Source: Glandiceps talaboti (lineage: Eukaryota; Hemichordata; Enteropneusta; Spengelidae). From it: 64,000 nt of DNA. The stretch is taken from positions 13,634,709 to 13,698,708 of the forward strand of contig NC_135565.1 of NCBI RefSeq assembly GCF_964340395.1. The letters run 5' to 3'. The position numbers were made by a program, and so were the translations under genes. How positions within the stretch are numbered: the first letter of the stretch is position 1; every line of letters starts with the position of its first letter. This document shows, in pieces, positions 62,165-64,000 of the stretch. Under the pieces are notes generated by a model. The model was not told where the DNA came from. It did no database searches and worked only from the letters and a program-made list of their open reading frames with translations.

Positions 62165-63480
62165 GGCAAGGAAAACAGCAAAGTGTTAGTCCTAGAAATC
62201 AATACATTTCACTCTCGCATTTATTGTATTCTAAAATTTAGAGAAAAATGTTGCCTGTATTATACACTGAGCTTAACTTTCTATGAAATAGTGCATGTGC
62301 TACAGCCAGTAAGTATATTGTCCAAGTATGCCGTGCAAAAATCTCCCCTAAAGTTCCCAGGGTATTTTACCAAGAATTCCCTGTTTTACTGTCAAATGCA
62401 TATAGGAAAATATTACCTGAGATGTTTACCACTGTTATCTTCACAGTACTGAATGGATCTGAAAGCCTCTTCCTGAATGGTCAAAGATAAGAACCTCATG
62501 CCACCATCATCCATTCAGAACAGGTCTCTCATGTACTTAGTTATTCTCACGGTTTCACCTGTCATTGCAGCCTTCGTTGTTAGCCTCGGGAACTTTTTGT
62601 CGAAATAGAATATAATCAGTTTTCTTTAGACAGGAAGCAAGGATGTCTGCAAGATGACATCTACATGTAGTATGCTTTTAAGACTTTCCCTTATGGGGGA
62701 ATACAATCACATGATTACAAGTGTTGGATGGGTAAAGGACTTCTTGAGACAGTGAAGTGTCAAAATGTTTGAAACGTTGTCACACCCCATGTAGGTTCTG
62801 ATCTGTCCAGAGATTTGTTTGACAGATTCTGTCTGGTTGCTGATTGAATTTTGCCAAAATGTTGGATATTTCATCACATTTTCAATACTGCTGCTGATTT
62901 GAATTATGATTTGCCCATCAAATAGGTATTCTTTGTACAATGAATTTACATAAGTATTGAAAGCGCTGTTAACAGGAAATTGTCTTGCAGTTCCCTACTG
63001 ATTTTCACAGACACCTCTCCACAAGTTGCCCATAAGTACCTTCTAGCCAATTCCATCTTCACAGAAATATTCATGTTCTTTTGCATATCATGTTTGCAGT
63101 GTATTTTATAATCTTGTGTTTTTGTACCAAATGTTTATAGCTAAACTAAACAAAGAGGAAACTATGGTGATATTTATAGTTTTGAAAATATTTGCCAAAT
63201 TCTTTTCAGAAGCAATATTTTATCTAGATGTATCCCCAACCTTAATAAAATCATAGATGGTATTATGCAATCCCCAGTGCCTGTAATAGCATTTCACCTC
63301 TTGTTATCTGGTCAAAATAAAACAGAACAGTCGATTTATTTTCTCACATGCCAATAGTAATGATTGTGTAGTGTAGTGTGGAGTGGAAGTTACAGTGTCA
63401 ACCAAGAAATTGAACAGTCATTATTTTTTATGACAAACGTAGGGGTACAATTCTATTGCAGGTACTGAGAATTGAAGATA
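62165..63480. other. Non-coding stretch, nothing specific recognised
   Basis: No recognisable domain in the 77-107-codon frames and no repeat seen. Confidence 0.5.
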
Positions 63481-63483
63481 ACC

Positions 63484-63722
63484 TCTCTCACAGCCTCAGT
63501 GACTTCACAAAATTGTCTTTTCTACATTTATACTTCAACTGAACAGCTAGTCCAGTGTCTTTGTACGTGTATGGTGCTCCCTCACCGGTTACATAAGACA
63601 GACACTCCTCTTTAATAGCACTGAAGCCAGAAGCTGATGAAGTTAGTGACTTGTGACTAGCTGCAGGGTCAATGTACATGTAAAAACAGACAATTTAGCA
63701 AGACCAGTGAGGCTGTGAGAGA
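63484..63722. mobile_element. 239-bp element with inverted arms of about 75 bp
   Basis: The left end from 63484 (tctctcacagcctcagtgac, later aaaattgtcttttctacat, then cagctagtcca) matches the reverse complement of the right end finishing at 63722 (tctctcacagcctcactggt, later taaattgtctgtttttacat, then cagctagtcaca). The first 17 bases differ at one position. Pairing weakens inward. A 63-codon minus-strand frame (63488-63679) lies almost wholly inside, between the arms, and looks gene-like in composition, but its ends fall within the inverted repeats, so I treat it as part of a non-autonomous element. No transposase signature. Confidence 0.75.
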
Positions 63723-64000
63723 CTACATTTTAATACATCTGTACATTGGCTTTTCTGTAAATTTGGTATCTGTACATTATAGTATGATATTGGGTAAGAT
63801 TGCAACCTGGATAAATTAAGAAGACAATCTCTAGAATAACTACGATGCAAGGATCACAAATTATTCAACACCAAGCTGAGTCGTAATGTGACTTGATTTT
63901 CTTAGAACTTGCCCTCCTGATTTACAATTAAAGATTCAACATCGATGATACAGGCATCTCTCTCATTAGTATTCACATGATCAATGTTCAACTTGAATGT

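Overview
This looks like a piece of a nuclear metazoan genome, most likely a marine invertebrate, and almost certainly intronic or intergenic. It is AT-rich on both strands. It is full of dinucleotide and tetranucleotide microsatellites: (TG)n, (TATG)n, (GACA)n, (GA)n and (TTTA)n. It contains decayed non-LTR retrotransposon tails with animal-type reverse-transcriptase C-termini, and several foldback or MITE-like elements. No bacterial-style operons, long ORFs, rRNA or convincing tRNA genes were seen. The open frames longer than 60 codons are mostly translations of microsatellites or chance frames in AT-rich DNA. The phylum cannot be fixed from this window.

Layout. 1-12 kb: AT-rich single-copy-looking DNA with one decayed minisatellite (3.47-4.09 kb) and a few two-copy duplications. 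12-20.6 kb: a (TC)n tract followed by consecutive unrelated degenerate tandem arrays (13.3-14.0, 14.8-15.2, 17.05-17.34, 17.64-18.66, 18.84-19.96 and 20.35-20.62 kb). 20.9-22.3 kb: a 375-bp element with long terminal inverted repeats, then a very regular 54-bp minisatellite of 11 copies. 22.9-23.3 kb: a (TG)n/(TATG)n block. 25.2-30.5 kb: more tandem arrays and three microsatellite blocks. 34-38.3 kb: a foldback, a TGTC/TGTA block, and an array of about 80-bp units with a duplicated boundary segment. 38.95-43.2 kb: two LINE 3' ends in opposite orientations, with a foldback and a perfect 30-bp palindrome between them. 44-54 kb: microsatellites, a 32-bp minisatellite, a TTAA-ended MITE and a 145-bp foldback. 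54.3-59.7 kb: another foldback, a tandem array of hairpin-bearing units, a second copy of the 21-kb element's core, a long (GA)n tract, a second copy of the TTAA MITE in inverted orientation, and two more arrays. The last 300 bp carry a further foldback element.

Taken together, the window records two processes: repeated local tandem duplication of unrelated 30-190-bp segments, and insertion of small non-autonomous elements and LINE fragments. The most interesting signals are (i) the number of independent degenerate tandem arrays, (ii) the set of foldback elements, including two families with a second copy inside the window, and (iii) the perfect palindrome at about 41.96 kb. No genes can be shown to act together here. 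Possible exons are weak and are listed as such.
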